From Roseofilum casamattae BLCC-M143 (GTDB lineage Bacteria > Cyanobacteriota > Cyanobacteriia > Cyanobacteriales > Desertifilaceae), in contig NZ_JAQOSQ010000008.1 of assembly GCF_030068455.1 (NCBI RefSeq), forward strand, positions 1 to 64,000: a DNA stretch of 64,000 nucleotides, read 5' to 3'. The stretch's first letter is position 1. The number at the start of each line of letters is the position of its first letter. Both the position numbers and the translations under genes were made by a program. Below, one piece after another: positions 43,090 through 53,102 of the stretch. Under the pieces are notes generated by a model. That model was not told where the DNA came from. It searched no databases and saw nothing but the letters and a program-made list of their open reading frames with translations.

Positions 43090-44475
43090 ATGGAAATCCG
43101 TTGTACGCGCCCACTATGCCAGCGTCCTGTCAATCCGATCCCGGAATTGCAAGACGGGGAAAAACTGAAAACGACGAGCCAAAAATATTGTACCTCTTGC
43201 GGGATGCCATTAATTTTAGCCGGTCGCTATCTTCCGCAACGGTTGTTGGGTAAAGGCGGATTTGGAGCGGCTTACTTCGCCGTCGATCGCTATACTCCCA
43301 CATTACGACCCTGCGTAGTCAAGCAGTTTCAACCCGCAGGTCAACTCTCTCCCCAGCAACTGGCCATTGCTCAAAAGCATTTTGAACAAGAAGCATTAGT
43401 GTTAGAAGAGTTGGGGAATCAACATCCGCAAATTCCGCGCTTGTATGCCTCATTTCCGCTGTTAGTTCCATCCTCAGCACGAGCCGAGGAAAATCAATTT
43501 TTTTATTTAGTCCAGGAATGGATTGATGGCGATACTCTAGAAGCTGAATTAGAGGAGCACGGACTCTTTTCTCAGGAGGATATTCTGCACCTTCTGCGGC
43601 AACTTTTACCGGTTTTACAGTTTATTCACGATCGCCATGCCATCCACCGAGATATTAAACCGTCCAACATTATGCGCGATAAAAATGGTCGGTTAGTCTT
43701 GTTGGATTTTGGGGCGGTAAAGCAAGTGAGTCAAGCGTCTGGAGGGCGCTCTACGGAAATTTATTCTCAAGGATTTGCTCCCCCAGAACAAATGTCTGGA
43801 GGGCAAGTTTATCCCTCAACGGATCTGTATGCTCTGGCAGTGACGTGTTTAATCTTGCTCACCGGTAAGGAGACGCAAGAGTTATATGATTCTTATAGCA
43901 ATCGCTGGAATTGGCGATCGGAGATTGACTTATCCGAGCCTTTAGGGTCTGTCTTAGATAAGATGCTCGCCCTCTCTCCCTACCAGCGTTATGGGAGTGC
44001 CAATGAAGTCCTCGATGCACTGCGTCCCCAATCTAGCGCTTCTACCAAACCAGGGACGACTCTACAATCTCCTGCAATAACTCACCCGCCAACTCCTCCA
44101 GCAACAGCACAACCCCTTGCCCGCACCTCTTCATTATCGACAAGCGACTTACTCGGAATCTCGGTATTCACTGGATTTGAGTCAGTTGTTCTGGCACTGG
44201 GGTTAACGAACTGGTTGGGAGTGACCGGTCTGAGTCTCGGACTTTGGGGTGCTCTGATGGGAGGGCTGGTTTATGCTCAGTTCCGACGTTGGATCGAACG
44301 AGTCGATCTGGCGATCGTTGGTGGGGTTTCTCTTGCTCTGTTGCTGCTTGTCCCTGCCCTGAGAGGAGATTTACCTTTAGATACAATCGCTCTTTTGCCG
44401 ATTTGTGTGGGTGCGGCTCTAGCCCTAATTATGACGTTAATTCGTCTGGTGCTCCGGATTCTTTTCCGCCAATGA
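43090..44475 (+). CDS. Ser/Thr protein kinase with N-terminal Cys motif and C-terminal helices
   Basis: A 461-residue kinase. Four N-terminal cysteines (Cys5, Cys10, Cys34, Cys37) form a likely metal-binding motif, as in SpkB-type cyanobacterial kinases. The kinase domain (about 47-310) has LGKGGFGAAYF, the Lys in CVVKQF, HRDIKPSNIM and DFGAVKQ. After a Pro/Thr-rich linker the C-terminus has four or so membrane helices (about 350-460). It is convergent with a TPR gene 8 bases away. Confidence 0.88.
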   Translation: MEIRCTRPLCQRPVNPIPELQDGEKLKTTSQKYCTSCGMPLILAGRYLPQRLLGKGGFGAAYFAVDRYTPTLRPCVVKQFQPAGQLSPQQLAIAQKHFEQEALVLEELGNQHPQIPRLYASFPLLVPSSARAEENQFFYLVQEWIDGDTLEAELEEHGLFSQEDILHLLRQLLPVLQFIHDRHAIHRDIKPSNIMRDKNGRLVLLDFGAVKQVSQASGGRSTEIYSQGFAPPEQMSGGQVYPSTDLYALAVTCLILLTGKETQELYDSYSNRWNWRSEIDLSEPLGSVLDKMLALSPYQRYGSANEVLDALRPQSSASTKPGTTLQSPAITHPPTPPATAQPLARTSSLSTSDLLGISVFTGFESVVLALGLTNWLGVTGLSLGLWGALMGGLVYAQFRRWIERVDLAIVGGVSLALLLLVPALRGDLPLDTIALLPICVGAALALIMTLIRLVLRILFRQ

Positions 44476-44483
44476 TGGATGGG

Positions 44484-44882
44484 TTAAGAGGAGGCAGAAA
44501 CCGATAGTTCCCAGTTAGCGAGTAATGCTTGCCATTTTCGTTTCAACCCGGTCAAGAGATTGCTGGAATTTCGTCCTAATCCGCGATCGTAGCTCTGATA
44601 GGCTCGATCGTACTGTTTCAGGTGGTGTAAGCAAACGCCACGGAATAAGTGCAAGCTAGAATCATCTGGACTCAAGGTTAAGGCTTGCTCAAAACTCCAC
44701 AGAGCTTTTTGGTAGTGGTGCAGATGAGTGCAGGCACAACCTCGTTGAATCCATAGACTTATATTATTGGGATCGTAGGTGAGAGCGAGGTCAAAGTGGG
44801 AAATCGCTTCCACATAATTATAGTTTTTAATACTTTCTTGAGCTTTTTCCGCATAGGTTGCGCTAATTACGGTCTTATCCAT
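44484..44882 (-). CDS. small tetratricopeptide repeat protein
   Basis: A 132-residue protein with about three TPR units (for example YVEAISHFDLALTYDPN, YQKALWSFEQALTLSPD and YDRAYQSYDRGLG). It has no signal peptide. The partner is unknown. It is convergent with the kinase gene at 43090. Confidence 0.8.
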   Translation of the reverse strand: MDKTVISATYAEKAQESIKNYNYVEAISHFDLALTYDPNNISLWIQRGCACTHLHHYQKALWSFEQALTLSPDDSSLHLFRGVCLHHLKQYDRAYQSYDRGLGRNSSNLLTGLKRKWQALLANWELSVSASS

Positions 44883-44988
44883 AGAATTTATCTCACTTTT
44901 TATACTGAGTTTTTTGGAGTTAAGATACAGGTAAGAGCCATATGTAGAAAGTAGCTCCCAGCTTCCGTCTTATTATTATCCGTAAGTT

Positions 44989-45021
44989 AAAAAAAGGGGA
45001 GATGGGTATCACCCCTCTTTT
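44989..45021 (-). terminator. intrinsic terminator of thrS
   Basis: Read on the minus strand about 90 bases after the thrS stop, AGGGG pairs with CCCCT across a 12-base loop. A run of seven T residues follows, the classical form of an intrinsic terminator. Confidence 0.65.
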
Positions 45022-45110
45022 GCAAGAGAAGCTCTGCTGAAAGCACTCGCAAGATTGTTTCGGCAAACATGCTGAATTCAGTCAACGATCTTCTCTAATG
45101 GATTAAATGT

Positions 45111-46919
45111 CTAAAAGTCTCCTTTGCTCGCGATCGCCTCTACCATGCGTTCGATAACCTCCGACAATGGTAACTCTCCCAACTCCCCTCGATCGCGAGT
45201 CCGAATATTCAGGCCGCCGGACTCCATTTCCTTCGCACCAACTACGCTCATAATTGGGACTTTCTCTTTCTCCGCATTCCGGATTTGTTTGCCCAAGCGT
45301 TCCCCGCTCTTATCGACTTCAACTCGAATGGAGCGATCGCGCATTTGCGCGGCAACGGTTTCCGCATAGGGCAGTTGAGCATCGCTCACCGGCAATAAGC
45401 GGATTTGTACCGGGGCTAACCAGAGGGGGAAATCTCCCGCATATTCCTCAATCAAAATCCCGACTAACCGCTCTAGAGAGCCAAAGGGAGCGCGATGGAT
45501 CATTATCGGGCGATCGCGAGTACCTTCCTCCGAAACATAGGTCAGATCGAATCGCTCCGGCAAGATATAGTCCACTTGCACCGTTCCCAGTTGCCATTCG
45601 CGATCGAGAGCATCTCGGAAAATAAAGTCGAGTTTCGGTCCGTAAAACGCCGCTTCGCCAATCCCTTCAAAATGTTCCATCCCCAGGGTTTCCACCGCGC
45701 GACGAATCGCATTTTGCGCTTTTTCCCAGGCTTCATCGGAACCAATATACTTATCCAGAGTGGGATCGCGGAAACTCAGTCGCGCTCTAAAATTACTCAA
45801 CCGCAAACTCTTAAACACGGTTAAGGTTAAGTCCACCACGCTTAAAAATTCGTCATCTAACTGTTCGGGAGTAACGAATAAGTGAGAGTCATCTTGCGTA
45901 AAACCACGTACTCGCGTCAGTCCTCCTAACTCTCCCGATTGTTCGTAGCGGTAAACGGTACCGAACTCAGCTAACCGAATGGGCAGTTCGCGATAGGAAC
46001 GCAGTCGATCTTTGTAGATTTGGATATGGAAAGGGCAGTTCATTGCCTTCAGTACAAATCCCTCATCCTCCGACTCTCCCATCATTGGAAAGAGATCGTC
46101 TTTGTATTTTTGCCAATGACCGGAGGTTTTGAACAAATCGACGCGCCCAATGTGGGGAGTTACTACTTGCTGATATCCTCGTTTCAGTTGTTCTTGTTTG
46201 AGAAACTCCTCTAAGAGGCTGCGAATAGTGGTTCCTTTTGGCGTCCATAGAGGAAGTCCCGGTCCCACGGGATCGGAGAAGAGAAATAATCCCAGCTCTT
46301 TACCCAGTTTCCGGTGGTCTCGTTTCAGGGCTTCCGCTTTGCGCCGCTGATATTCGGTGAGTTGTTCGGGAGTTTCCCACGCCGTTCCATAGATGCGCTG
46401 TAGTTGTGCTTTGCTTGCATCGCCGCGCCAATAAGCTCCGGCAACACTTTCCAGGGCGATCGCTTTCGGGTTAATCTCGCTCGTATTCTCGACATGAGGA
46501 CCGGCACACAAATCCCACCATTGGTCCCCTAAGTGATAGAGGGTAATCGGTTCTTGCAAATCGGCCAGAATTTCTAGCTTGTAGGGTTCTTGCAACTCTT
46601 CGATACGTCGTTTGGCCTCTTCCCGCGTTACCTCTTCGCGAATGACTGGCAGCTTGCGGTTGATGATTTTAATCATCTCTTTCTTAATCGTCTTCAGATC
46701 CTTTTCCGTGAAGGGTTCGGGACAGTCGAAATCATAGTAAAACCCATTTTCGATCCACGGACCAATGGTTACTTGTGCTTTCGGAAAAAGCTTCTGCACC
46801 GCCATTGCCATGATGTGGGATGTGGTGTGGCGCAGTTTCTTTAAGGTCTCAGATTCGCTGGTTCGAGGCAGGTGAATTGCTGTGGATCGATCTTGGTCCT
46901 TGGAGTCTTCAGGAGGCAT
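45111..46919 (-). CDS. thrS: threonyl-tRNA synthetase
   Basis: It charges tRNA-Thr with threonine. The start at the ATG 46919 gives 602 residues; an ATG 15 codons upstream adds residues not typical of the family. No TGS domain is present, which is usual for cyanobacterial ThrRS. The editing domain has HTTSHIMAMAVQKLFP and the zinc-type H-x-x-x-H. The class II core has motif 2 (FGTVYRYEQSGELGGL..RVRGFTQDDSH) and motif 3 near HRAPFGSLERL. The C-terminal anticodon-binding domain covers about residues 500-600. Confidence 0.96.
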   Translation of the reverse strand: MPPEDSKDQDRSTAIHLPRTSESETLKKLRHTTSHIMAMAVQKLFPKAQVTIGPWIENGFYYDFDCPEPFTEKDLKTIKKEMIKIINRKLPVIREEVTREEAKRRIEELQEPYKLEILADLQEPITLYHLGDQWWDLCAGPHVENTSEINPKAIALESVAGAYWRGDASKAQLQRIYGTAWETPEQLTEYQRRKAEALKRDHRKLGKELGLFLFSDPVGPGLPLWTPKGTTIRSLLEEFLKQEQLKRGYQQVVTPHIGRVDLFKTSGHWQKYKDDLFPMMGESEDEGFVLKAMNCPFHIQIYKDRLRSYRELPIRLAEFGTVYRYEQSGELGGLTRVRGFTQDDSHLFVTPEQLDDEFLSVVDLTLTVFKSLRLSNFRARLSFRDPTLDKYIGSDEAWEKAQNAIRRAVETLGMEHFEGIGEAAFYGPKLDFIFRDALDREWQLGTVQVDYILPERFDLTYVSEEGTRDRPIMIHRAPFGSLERLVGILIEEYAGDFPLWLAPVQIRLLPVSDAQLPYAETVAAQMRDRSIRVEVDKSGERLGKQIRNAEKEKVPIMSVVGAKEMESGGLNIRTRDRGELGELPLSEVIERMVEAIASKGDF

Positions 46920-47118
46920 GGGTAAGTTCTGGATATGTGGATGGATTAGACCCGGCAATCTCACATTCTAACCTGAGTTTGAGTCGATTGCGGATAGGAG
47001 TTGGGGAGTCCATTGTCGAGGGAGCGGAGTGAAAGATATGAATTTTTGTCCTCTAAATGTAAAGAAAGGTAAAGTACGTTAAGCTTGTAGTCGAGAATGT
47101 CAGCTAACACTATAATTG

Positions 47119-47439
47119 ATGTTAAATTCATCTTTACCCGATCCCGAACTCTTAAAGGTAGTTCTCGAACCGCTCTTGGATGATTTTGAGTATTGGTTTG
47201 GGCGAGGGCGCACCCTCTTAGAAACTGAGAATATTACCTTTTTGACCGCACAAGAACGTACTGAGTTACTCGAGCGAGTTCAATTAGCTCAGAAAGAGGT
47301 GCAAGCGACTCAAACTTTATTTCAAGCAACTGGAGGGCAAGTCGGAATTGATATGGAAATTCTCGTGCCTTGGCATAATTTGGTGACTCAATGTTGGCAA
47401 GTTGCCATTAAGCTTCGCCAGTCTAACCAGGAATCATAA
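47119..47439 (+). CDS. DUF2605 family protein
   Basis: A 106-residue cyanobacterial protein starting MLNSSLPDPELLKVVLEPLLDDFEYWFGR; it contains the region FLTAQERTELLERV and ends in a Trp-rich helix (VPWHNLVTQCWQVA). It fits the DUF2605 pattern from memory. The function is not known. It is next to a DUF2973 gene on the same strand, a conserved pairing in cyanobacteria. Confidence 0.75.
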   Translation: MLNSSLPDPELLKVVLEPLLDDFEYWFGRGRTLLETENITFLTAQERTELLERVQLAQKEVQATQTLFQATGGQVGIDMEILVPWHNLVTQCWQVAIKLRQSNQES

Positions 47440-47543
47440 TCGATCTTCACTTTCATTAATCCGTAGCGATCGCTACTTTATGACCGCTTTAACTCTTAAC
47501 TTAACCACTTTTTATCGATCCTCAAGTTGGAGACTTCATTAAA

Positions 47544-47849
47544 ATGTTACATCTGATTTACGTTTTTGCATTTTCCACCCTGGCATTCATTGCTGTAGCC
47601 AATTTAATCCGCAATTTAATTGTTCTGGGTTCTCAGAGCACTCGCAACTATCCGCCGAAGGTTGAGGATTTACCTTCAGTCTCTCAAAATCGACTCTCTC
47701 AGATGTCTGTTCCTCATCCTGAGTTTCTTGACGATACTGGAAATCCCATCCGCGAACCTTTGCTAGTGATGCGTTCTATCAGTGTGGAAGATGCCCGCGA
47801 AAAGCTCGATGCTCTCTATAATTCGTCTCCAGAACCTGAAGAGAAGTAG
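47544..47849 (+). CDS. DUF2973 family membrane protein
   Basis: A 101-residue protein with one N-terminal membrane helix (HLIYVFAFSTLAFIAVANLI) and a soluble tail ending in LLVMRSISVEDAREKLDALYNSSPEP. It fits DUF2973. It follows the DUF2605 gene after 104 bases, so they are likely cotranscribed and may act together at a membrane. Confidence 0.75.
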   Translation: MLHLIYVFAFSTLAFIAVANLIRNLIVLGSQSTRNYPPKVEDLPSVSQNRLSQMSVPHPEFLDDTGNPIREPLLVMRSISVEDAREKLDALYNSSPEPEEK

Positions 47850-47894
47850 ATCGCGCGATGTACGCGATTTAAATTTAAAGTATAGCGATCGCGT

Positions 47895-48689
47895 TTAAGC
47901 GATTCGGAACTGGGGATAGAGTTTTAATTCGTCTGGATTAAAGCTTTGTGCCCAGGCAATTAGATCTTGGGTGACGCAGTAAAAGTTTTCCGGTTTCAGT
48001 AATAGGGCAATGTATTGTTCTTTTTGTTTGATCACGATCGCCCGATATCCATCCGCACAGGTACTGGCGTAGTGAAATGTATCGAGTTGTAGAGACGACA
48101 TTAACAGCGATCGCAAGCCTAGGGCTTGAAAGACGGTTTGTACCCAACCGACATTATCCACTTCATCCGTAATTAAGTACTCGCGAGGCAAACCACTTAA
48201 ATCGAATACAGCAGCTCCCACAACTGATTCTAAGTACGTTTCAATAGCTGATAGTGTAGAAGATGGCGAGTTAAGTATCTGAGAATCAGTGTTCATAGCA
48301 AACTCGGAGGTCTGAGGGTCAGTAGAGAGAATGCGATCGCCCGGCAGACAAGCTGTGGAAACATTGGGATATTCGTATACCCAATTGCAACCCGCTAGCT
48401 CTTCTTCGGTTCTTCCCAATACTATAATCTGTAACTCCGGATAAAGCTCTTGCAGTCGCCAGCAAAACCGCTGAGTTTGATACTCTAAGAACAGAATATC
48501 GAGGATGAGAAGTTCTATGGTTTGATGGCGCAAGCGATGTAATAGCTCTTGGGTTTTGCGACAAACTACGGTCTGTGCTGGTTCTAAATCCACCAATTTA
48601 CTAACGCATATTGGAGCAAATCGGGCAGAAGCCAAAACAAGGTTTGGAGTGTCTAGGGAAAGAACCCGATCGATGATTTGTATTTTCAT
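47895..48689 (-). CDS. receiver-like plus roadblock-like protein
   Basis: A 264-residue protein. Residues about 1-125 resemble a degenerate response-regulator receiver (LLILDILFLEYQ, QIIVLGRT) without a clear phospho-acceptor trio. After a Ser-rich linker the C-terminal part (about 148-255) looks like a roadblock/LC7 domain (VVGAAVFDLSGLPREYL ... YIALLLKP). It could be a small regulatory module. It is convergent with the DUF2973 gene. The assignment is by pattern only. Confidence 0.6.
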   Translation of the reverse strand: MKIQIIDRVLSLDTPNLVLASARFAPICVSKLVDLEPAQTVVCRKTQELLHRLRHQTIELLILDILFLEYQTQRFCWRLQELYPELQIIVLGRTEEELAGCNWVYEYPNVSTACLPGDRILSTDPQTSEFAMNTDSQILNSPSSTLSAIETYLESVVGAAVFDLSGLPREYLITDEVDNVGWVQTVFQALGLRSLLMSSLQLDTFHYASTCADGYRAIVIKQKEQYIALLLKPENFYCVTQDLIAWAQSFNPDELKLYPQFRIA

Positions 48690-49170
48690 GTTGTGTGGCT
48701 CCAGTAGGGAAGATCCATAGACAAAATTAAAGGGTTTTCATTGCGCGCCATGCAGTACCTGTCAGCCTCTATTCCTAAATGGGCAGGATATTGGGGAAAA
48801 AGCACTTCTGAAAGACAGATCGAAATAGGTTTGTTATTCTAAAAAAATTATAAAACAATTAGTTAGTAGAAGATGTATTAATCAGATAGGAAAGATCGGT
48901 AGAAAGCGCAATGGTTACTTCCTGATTTACATTTTGTTACGCTCGTTACGTTTCATTGCCATTTTGCGGAATATCTCTAGGGGTTATGCTGACTTTGATG
49001 TAGCGATTGTTAGTCTCGGCTGAGCGATCGCCCACTCCGATCTGCACTCCCATCATCCATAGACTTTTCTCTATGGAACCTTGTTGTAACAAAGAAAGAA
49101 AATTTTGTTTACAAAACTTAGATAAAGTACATACAATAGGAGAGCAGGCAATGAGTATTTATTCTCAATC
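48690..49170 (+). promoter_or_regulatory. 481-base ndhD upstream region with sigma70-like promoter
   Basis: The intergenic region has no gene that I recognise. Near its end TTTACA (49108-49113) and TACAAT (49132-49137) are 18 bases apart, a good sigma70-type promoter for ndhD. A short ORF of 15 codons begins at ATG 49151 behind GGAGAGCAGGCA and overlaps the ndhD start out of frame. The rest is AT-rich and shows no terminator, tRNA or riboswitch that I can see. Confidence 0.5.
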
Positions 49171-50793
49171 ATGTTCGGCAATTCATTTCCTTGGTTAACT
49201 GCAATCATTCTGTTCCCCCTATTGGCAGCCCTAGCGATTCCCTTTATTAGCGATCGCCAAGGCAAAGCCATCCGCTGGTATGCCCTGAGTGTGGGTATTA
49301 TCGACCTAGGCATGACCCTATATGTCTTAGCTTCCCACTACAACTTCCAACAATCGACCATTCAACTGCACGAGAGCTACCCCTGGATTCCCCAGTTGGG
49401 ACTGAACTGGTCTCTGGCTGTCGATGGCTTATCCATGCCTCTCATCGTGCTGAGCGCCCTAGTAACGACTCTGGCGATCGCCGCTTCCTGGAACGTAAAC
49501 CATCGTCCCAAACTGTTCTACAGCTTGATGTTGGTGATGTACAGCGCGCAAATCGCTGTCTTCGCCGCTCAAGACTTACTCTTATTCTTCCTAGTTTGGG
49601 AATTAGAACTCGTTCCCGTCTATCTGCTCATCTCCATTTGGGGAGGGAAAAAGCGTCTCTACGCTGCGACTAAATTTATTCTCTATACCGCCCTCGCTTC
49701 GATCTTCATCTTGGTTGCCGCCCTCGCAATGGCCTTCTATGGCGATACCGTAACCTTCGATATGACCGAGCTGGCGAATAAACACTATCCCAGAGCCTTT
49801 GAGCTACTCGCCTACGCCGCCTTCATCATCGGTTTTGGCGTGAAATTGCCCATCTTCCCGCTGCATACCTGGCTTCCCGACGCTCACTCCCAAGCTTCGG
49901 CTCCCGTCTCCATGATTCTGGCTGGAGTTCTCTTGAAAATGGGCGGTTACGGTCTGATTCGACTGAACCTAGAAGCTCTGCCTCATGCCCACGCTTACTT
50001 TGCTCCCGTTCTCGTAATTTTAGGGATTGTAAACATTGTTTACGGAGCCTTCAATGCCTTTGCTCAAGGAGATATGAAGCGCCGCTTAGCATGTTCTTCC
50101 ATCTCCCACATGGGCTTCGTCCTGATTGGCATCGCCTCCTTCAACGAGCTAGGAATCAACGGCGCAATGCTGCAAATGCTCTCCCACGGACTAATTGCAG
50201 CCGCTCTCTTCTTCCTCGCTGGCGCGACCTACGAGCGTACCCATACTCTCGTGTTAGAGAAAATGGGCGGTCTGGCTCAATCTATGCCGAAAGTCTTTGC
50301 TCTCTTCACTGTTAGCTCCATGGCGTCTCTCGCCTTGCCAGGAATGAGCGGTTTTGTTGGAGAACTGAGCGTGTTCTTAGGCGTAACCACCAGCGATGTT
50401 TATTCTTCCGGCTTTAAGGTGGTCGTCATTGGCTTGGCTGCGGTTGGTTTAATCCTGACTCCAATTTATCTGCTCTCGATGATGCGAGACTTATTCTACG
50501 GCGCCGAGCGCGCAGTTGTCGTCGATGGCTGGATGGATGCCCGACCTCGCGAAGTGGCGATCGCCATTTGCCTGCTCCTACCGATTATTGGGATTGGCTT
50601 GTACCCGAAAGTCGCCACTCAAACTTACGATATTAAGACTACAGCGATCGCCCAAGAAACCCGCGAAGTTCTGACTATCGTCGCTCAAGAGCGCTCTCGC
50701 TTGTACTCCGGAAACTTCTACATTCCCAATGTTCCAGCAGCTAAGGCTCCTCCTCTATTGGGAATTATGGATAACATTTCCAGTTCGACTTAA
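49171..50793 (+). CDS. ndhD: NAD(P)H-quinone oxidoreductase subunit 4 (NdhD)
   Basis: A 540-residue membrane subunit of the cyanobacterial NDH-1 complex. It belongs to the Mrp-antiporter-like family with about 14 helices. Conserved segments include [30 protein letters not shown] (the Glu of helix 5), [19 protein letters not shown] and [11 protein letters not shown], with the Lys that carries protons. Such D subunits define respiratory/cyclic or CO2-uptake forms; I do not assign which. A strong terminator follows at 50898. Confidence 0.95.
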   Translation: MFGNSFPWLTAIILFPLLAALAIPFISDRQGKAIRWYALSVGIIDLGMTLYVLASHYNFQQSTIQLHESYPWIPQLGLNWSLAVDGLSMPLIVLSALVTTLAIAASWNVNHRPKLFYSLMLVMYSAQIAVFAAQDLLLFFLVWELELVPVYLLISIWGGKKRLYAATKFILYTALASIFILVAALAMAFYGDTVTFDMTELANKHYPRAFELLAYAAFIIGFGVKLPIFPLHTWLPDAHSQASAPVSMILAGVLLKMGGYGLIRLNLEALPHAHAYFAPVLVILGIVNIVYGAFNAFAQGDMKRRLACSSISHMGFVLIGIASFNELGINGAMLQMLSHGLIAAALFFLAGATYERTHTLVLEKMGGLAQSMPKVFALFTVSSMASLALPGMSGFVGELSVFLGVTTSDVYSSGFKVVVIGLAAVGLILTPIYLLSMMRDLFYGAERAVVVDGWMDARPREVAIAICLLLPIIGIGLYPKVATQTYDIKTTAIAQETREVLTIVAQERSRLYSGNFYIPNVPAAKAPPLLGIMDNISSST

Positions 50794-50897
50794 GAGATAG
50801 GGTGTTTGAGATTAGGACTATTTCGATTCCCAATCTCGACAACTCTCGGATACCAGACTATTAGGGCGAACGGCATAAACCATAAATTGCCACCCAG

Positions 50898-50945
50898 ACT
50901 CCCGCCATAGTAGAAGCGACAGGCTTCGCAATGGCGGGAGTTTTC
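50898..50945 (+). terminator. strong hairpin terminator after ndhD (bidirectional)
   Basis: ACTCCCGCCAT (50898-50908) pairs exactly with ATGGCGGGAGT (50931-50941). The loop holds a second hairpin (GAAGC/GCTTC), and TTTTCTCG follows. It can also serve the convergent hibernation factor gene on the minus strand. Confidence 0.8.
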
Positions 50946-50972
50946 TCGTTCTCCTATGGCGATTTATTTCAG

Positions 50973-51620
50973 TTAAGTATTAGATGCGATCGCGCCATTG
51001 TTATGGGCGCTGGCGCCATTGCGACTATGAGTATGGCCGTTATTATTACGGGGAATAATGACGCCATATCCACCATGATTTCGCTCGTAGATCACGTTAA
51101 TTTCTCCACTCTGGGAATTGCGAAACATGAAGAAATCATGACCGACCAATTGCAATTGTTCTAGAGCTTCATCAACGGTCATTGGAGGCATGGCAAAGTA
51201 TTTTGTCCGAACCACATCAGAGGGAAGTTCTGGGGTGCGATCGCCAATTAAATCTTCAATGTTATCTGACTCTTCTACTAAGTCAAGAACCTCGATCGCT
51301 TCCTTCGGTTTATGTTTGTTGTTGTAGCGTTTCTCCTTGTATTTTCGCAGGCGCCGAGCAATCTTGTCAGCTACTAGGTCAATACTTGCATAGAGGTCTT
51401 CGCTACTTTCTTCCGAGCGAATGACAGTTCCGTTAGCATAGATCGTTACTTCAGCGGTCTGCTTGGGATTTATCCGGGGGTTGCGAGCTACGGAAAGATT
51501 AATATCAACTTCGGTAGTTAGGTTGGAAAAATGGCTAACTGCTTTCTCGACTTTCTGATGAACGTATTCGCGAATCGCGTCTGTAATTTCAATGTTTTTT
51601 CCCTGGATAACAAGCTTCAT
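50973..51620 (-). CDS. hpf: ribosome hibernation promoting factor, long form (LrtA-like)
   Basis: A 215-residue protein from the ATG at 51620, eight bases after GGAGG; an upstream start adds 17 unusual residues. The N-terminal HPF domain ([24 protein letters not shown]) binds the small subunit, and the C-terminal dimerisation domain ([31 protein letters not shown], residues about 145-190) makes 100S dimers in the long family. In cyanobacteria this is LrtA, a light-repressed transcript with a long leader. The divergent gap to lipB is 238 bases. Confidence 0.93.
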   Translation of the reverse strand: MKLVIQGKNIEITDAIREYVHQKVEKAVSHFSNLTTEVDINLSVARNPRINPKQTAEVTIYANGTVIRSEESSEDLYASIDLVADKIARRLRKYKEKRYNNKHKPKEAIEVLDLVEESDNIEDLIGDRTPELPSDVVRTKYFAMPPMTVDEALEQLQLVGHDFFMFRNSQSGEINVIYERNHGGYGVIIPRNNNGHTHSRNGASAHNNGAIASNT

Positions 51621-51858
51621 ACTAAGCTTCCTCCCATTTTTAATGAATTGATTTTGAATGACCTCGGTCACCCACTAAACCTCATTGAAGACCAGGAGAG
51701 GCTGAACTTTTGAGGTGATACGTTTACCCTAACACTTTGCATCCTGAATAACGCAAGCATTAAAAATCTGTTGCATCCCGTGACAATTCTTGATGTTTTC
51801 AGTCGTTTTTTTGTTAAATTTATATGAAAATAACTTGATTTTTGGCAGGTTTTATTAG

Positions 51859-52542
51859 ATGATTCCAGATGGCTCGGAAGAGATCGCCACTCGCTGCTGT
51901 CAGCTCTGGCAACTTGGAGAGGTTCCTTACGGGCAAGCCTGGCAATGGCAGCAAGAACTGGTGGCCCGACGGCGCGAAACCCCCGAATTGGAAGATGTTC
52001 TCATGCTTCTGGAACATCCTCCAGTATATACTCTCGGACGGGGAGCAACGGCAGATTTTCTGAAGTTCGATCGCGATCGCGCGCCTTGGGAAGTGTATCG
52101 AGTCGAGCGGGGTGGAGAGGTAACCTATCATTGTCCGGGACAACTGGTAGGCTATCCGATTGTAAATTTATGTTACTACAAGCGCGACTTGCACTGGTAT
52201 TTGCGACAGTTGGAGAGAGTTGTCATTGAAACTCTTGCGGTTTATGGCTTGAACGGCGAGCGCATCCCCGGTTTGACTGGAGTTTGGGTGGAAGGACACA
52301 AAGTGGCAGCGATTGGGATTAAGGTAAGTCGCTGGATTACGATGCATGGATTTTCTCTGAATGTGAATCCCGATTTGCAAGGGTTTAGGCGTATTGTACC
52401 TTGTGGAATTAGCGATCGCCCAGTGGGTGCGATCGCGCAATTTTGTCCCGGAATTTCAGTCTCGCAAGTGCGCGCTACAGTTGCAGATATCTTTGCACGA
52501 GTGTTTCAAGTGCAACTCTACGAGAAGATAGAAAAAACATAG
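51859..52542 (+). CDS. lipB: octanoyl-[ACP]:protein octanoyltransferase LipB
   Basis: It transfers octanoyl from ACP to the lipoyl domains of dehydrogenase complexes and the glycine cleavage H protein, the first step of lipoate synthesis. At 227 residues it has the usual size. The signature [18 protein letters not shown] is present, with the conserved Lys in [15 protein letters not shown] and the catalytic Cys in [13 protein letters not shown]. It is divergent from hpf. Confidence 0.95.
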   Translation: MIPDGSEEIATRCCQLWQLGEVPYGQAWQWQQELVARRRETPELEDVLMLLEHPPVYTLGRGATADFLKFDRDRAPWEVYRVERGGEVTYHCPGQLVGYPIVNLCYYKRDLHWYLRQLERVVIETLAVYGLNGERIPGLTGVWVEGHKVAAIGIKVSRWITMHGFSLNVNPDLQGFRRIVPCGISDRPVGAIAQFCPGISVSQVRATVADIFARVFQVQLYEKIEKT

Positions 52543-52580
52543 GTACTTGATTGATGCCATCTTTTGCGAAAGGGCCGGTT

Positions 52581-52595
52581 AGAAACCAAGTTTCT
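52581..52595. repeat. palindrome AGAAACCAAGTTTCT
   Basis: AGAAAC and GTTTCT are exact complements around CAA. It is related to the AGAAACCGGGTTT elements at 3358 and 62987. It lies between lipB and nblA. Confidence 0.6.
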
Positions 52596-52700
52596 CTGCT
52601 CAAACGTAGAGATTTGTTCCTCACGAGCATTTTTCCCCGTTCGGACTTGTTACAACAAAATCAACCGTTTGACAGGGGGCAATAGTCAAACTGTCAAACA

Positions 52701-52720
52701 TTTGTTATATTTTGTTATAT
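52701..52720. repeat. tandem TTTGTTATAT x2 upstream of nblA
   Basis: Two exact copies of TTTGTTATAT end about 78 bases before the nblA start. Together with TGTCAA (52692) they may overlap a -10 element (TATATT at 52716), so this could be part of the nblA promoter. Weak evidence. Confidence 0.35.
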
Positions 52721-52797
52721 TGCCCTAAAAGATCGGGCATCCGGCTGCTGTAAGCCGTGCTGAACCCTCGTCCTAACCTTGAAATGAGGAGTTTCCC

Positions 52798-52977
52798 ATG
52801 AATGAACCCACCAAATTGTCTTTAGAGCAACAATTTAGTTTGCGGTCCTTCCAAAGCCAAGTGAACCAAATGAGTCACGAACAAGCTCAAGAATTCCTGG
52901 TTAAGTTATACGAGCAAATGATGTTGCGAGAAACGATGTATCAAGAAGTGCTCAAGCACGAATGGGGTTTGGAGTAG
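52798..52977 (+). CDS. nblA: phycobilisome degradation protein NblA
   Basis: A 59-residue gene starting MNEPTKLSLEQQFSLRSF and ending EWGLE, preceded by a GAGGAG ribosome-binding site. The N-terminal LSLEQQFSLRSF, the central QAQEFLVKLYEQMM and the C-terminal Y-Q-E-V-L-K-H-E-W segment match NblA, the small helical proteolysis adaptor that binds phycobilisomes under nutrient limitation and targets them to Clp. The window also contains cpcG and clpR/clpP3. Upstream (52543-52797) no nitrogen-control box was recognised with confidence. Confidence 0.93.
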   Translation: MNEPTKLSLEQQFSLRSFQSQVNQMSHEQAQEFLVKLYEQMMLRETMYQEVLKHEWGLE

Positions 52978-53102
52978 TATTCCAGTCAAGGTGAGGAAAG
53001 CGATCGCCAGAAGAGCTTAAAATTTGTTTGCGACTGCGGCCAACTCGATCTGAGTAGTGTTAGGGTTAAGTGTAGATAAAACATAAACATTACACTGCCC
53101 TA

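Noticed and set aside
52660-52730. TTGACA at 52669 as nblA -35 box
   Set aside because: No -10 element lies 16-19 bases downstream. The TATATT elements are more than 30 bases away, so I did not call a promoter there.
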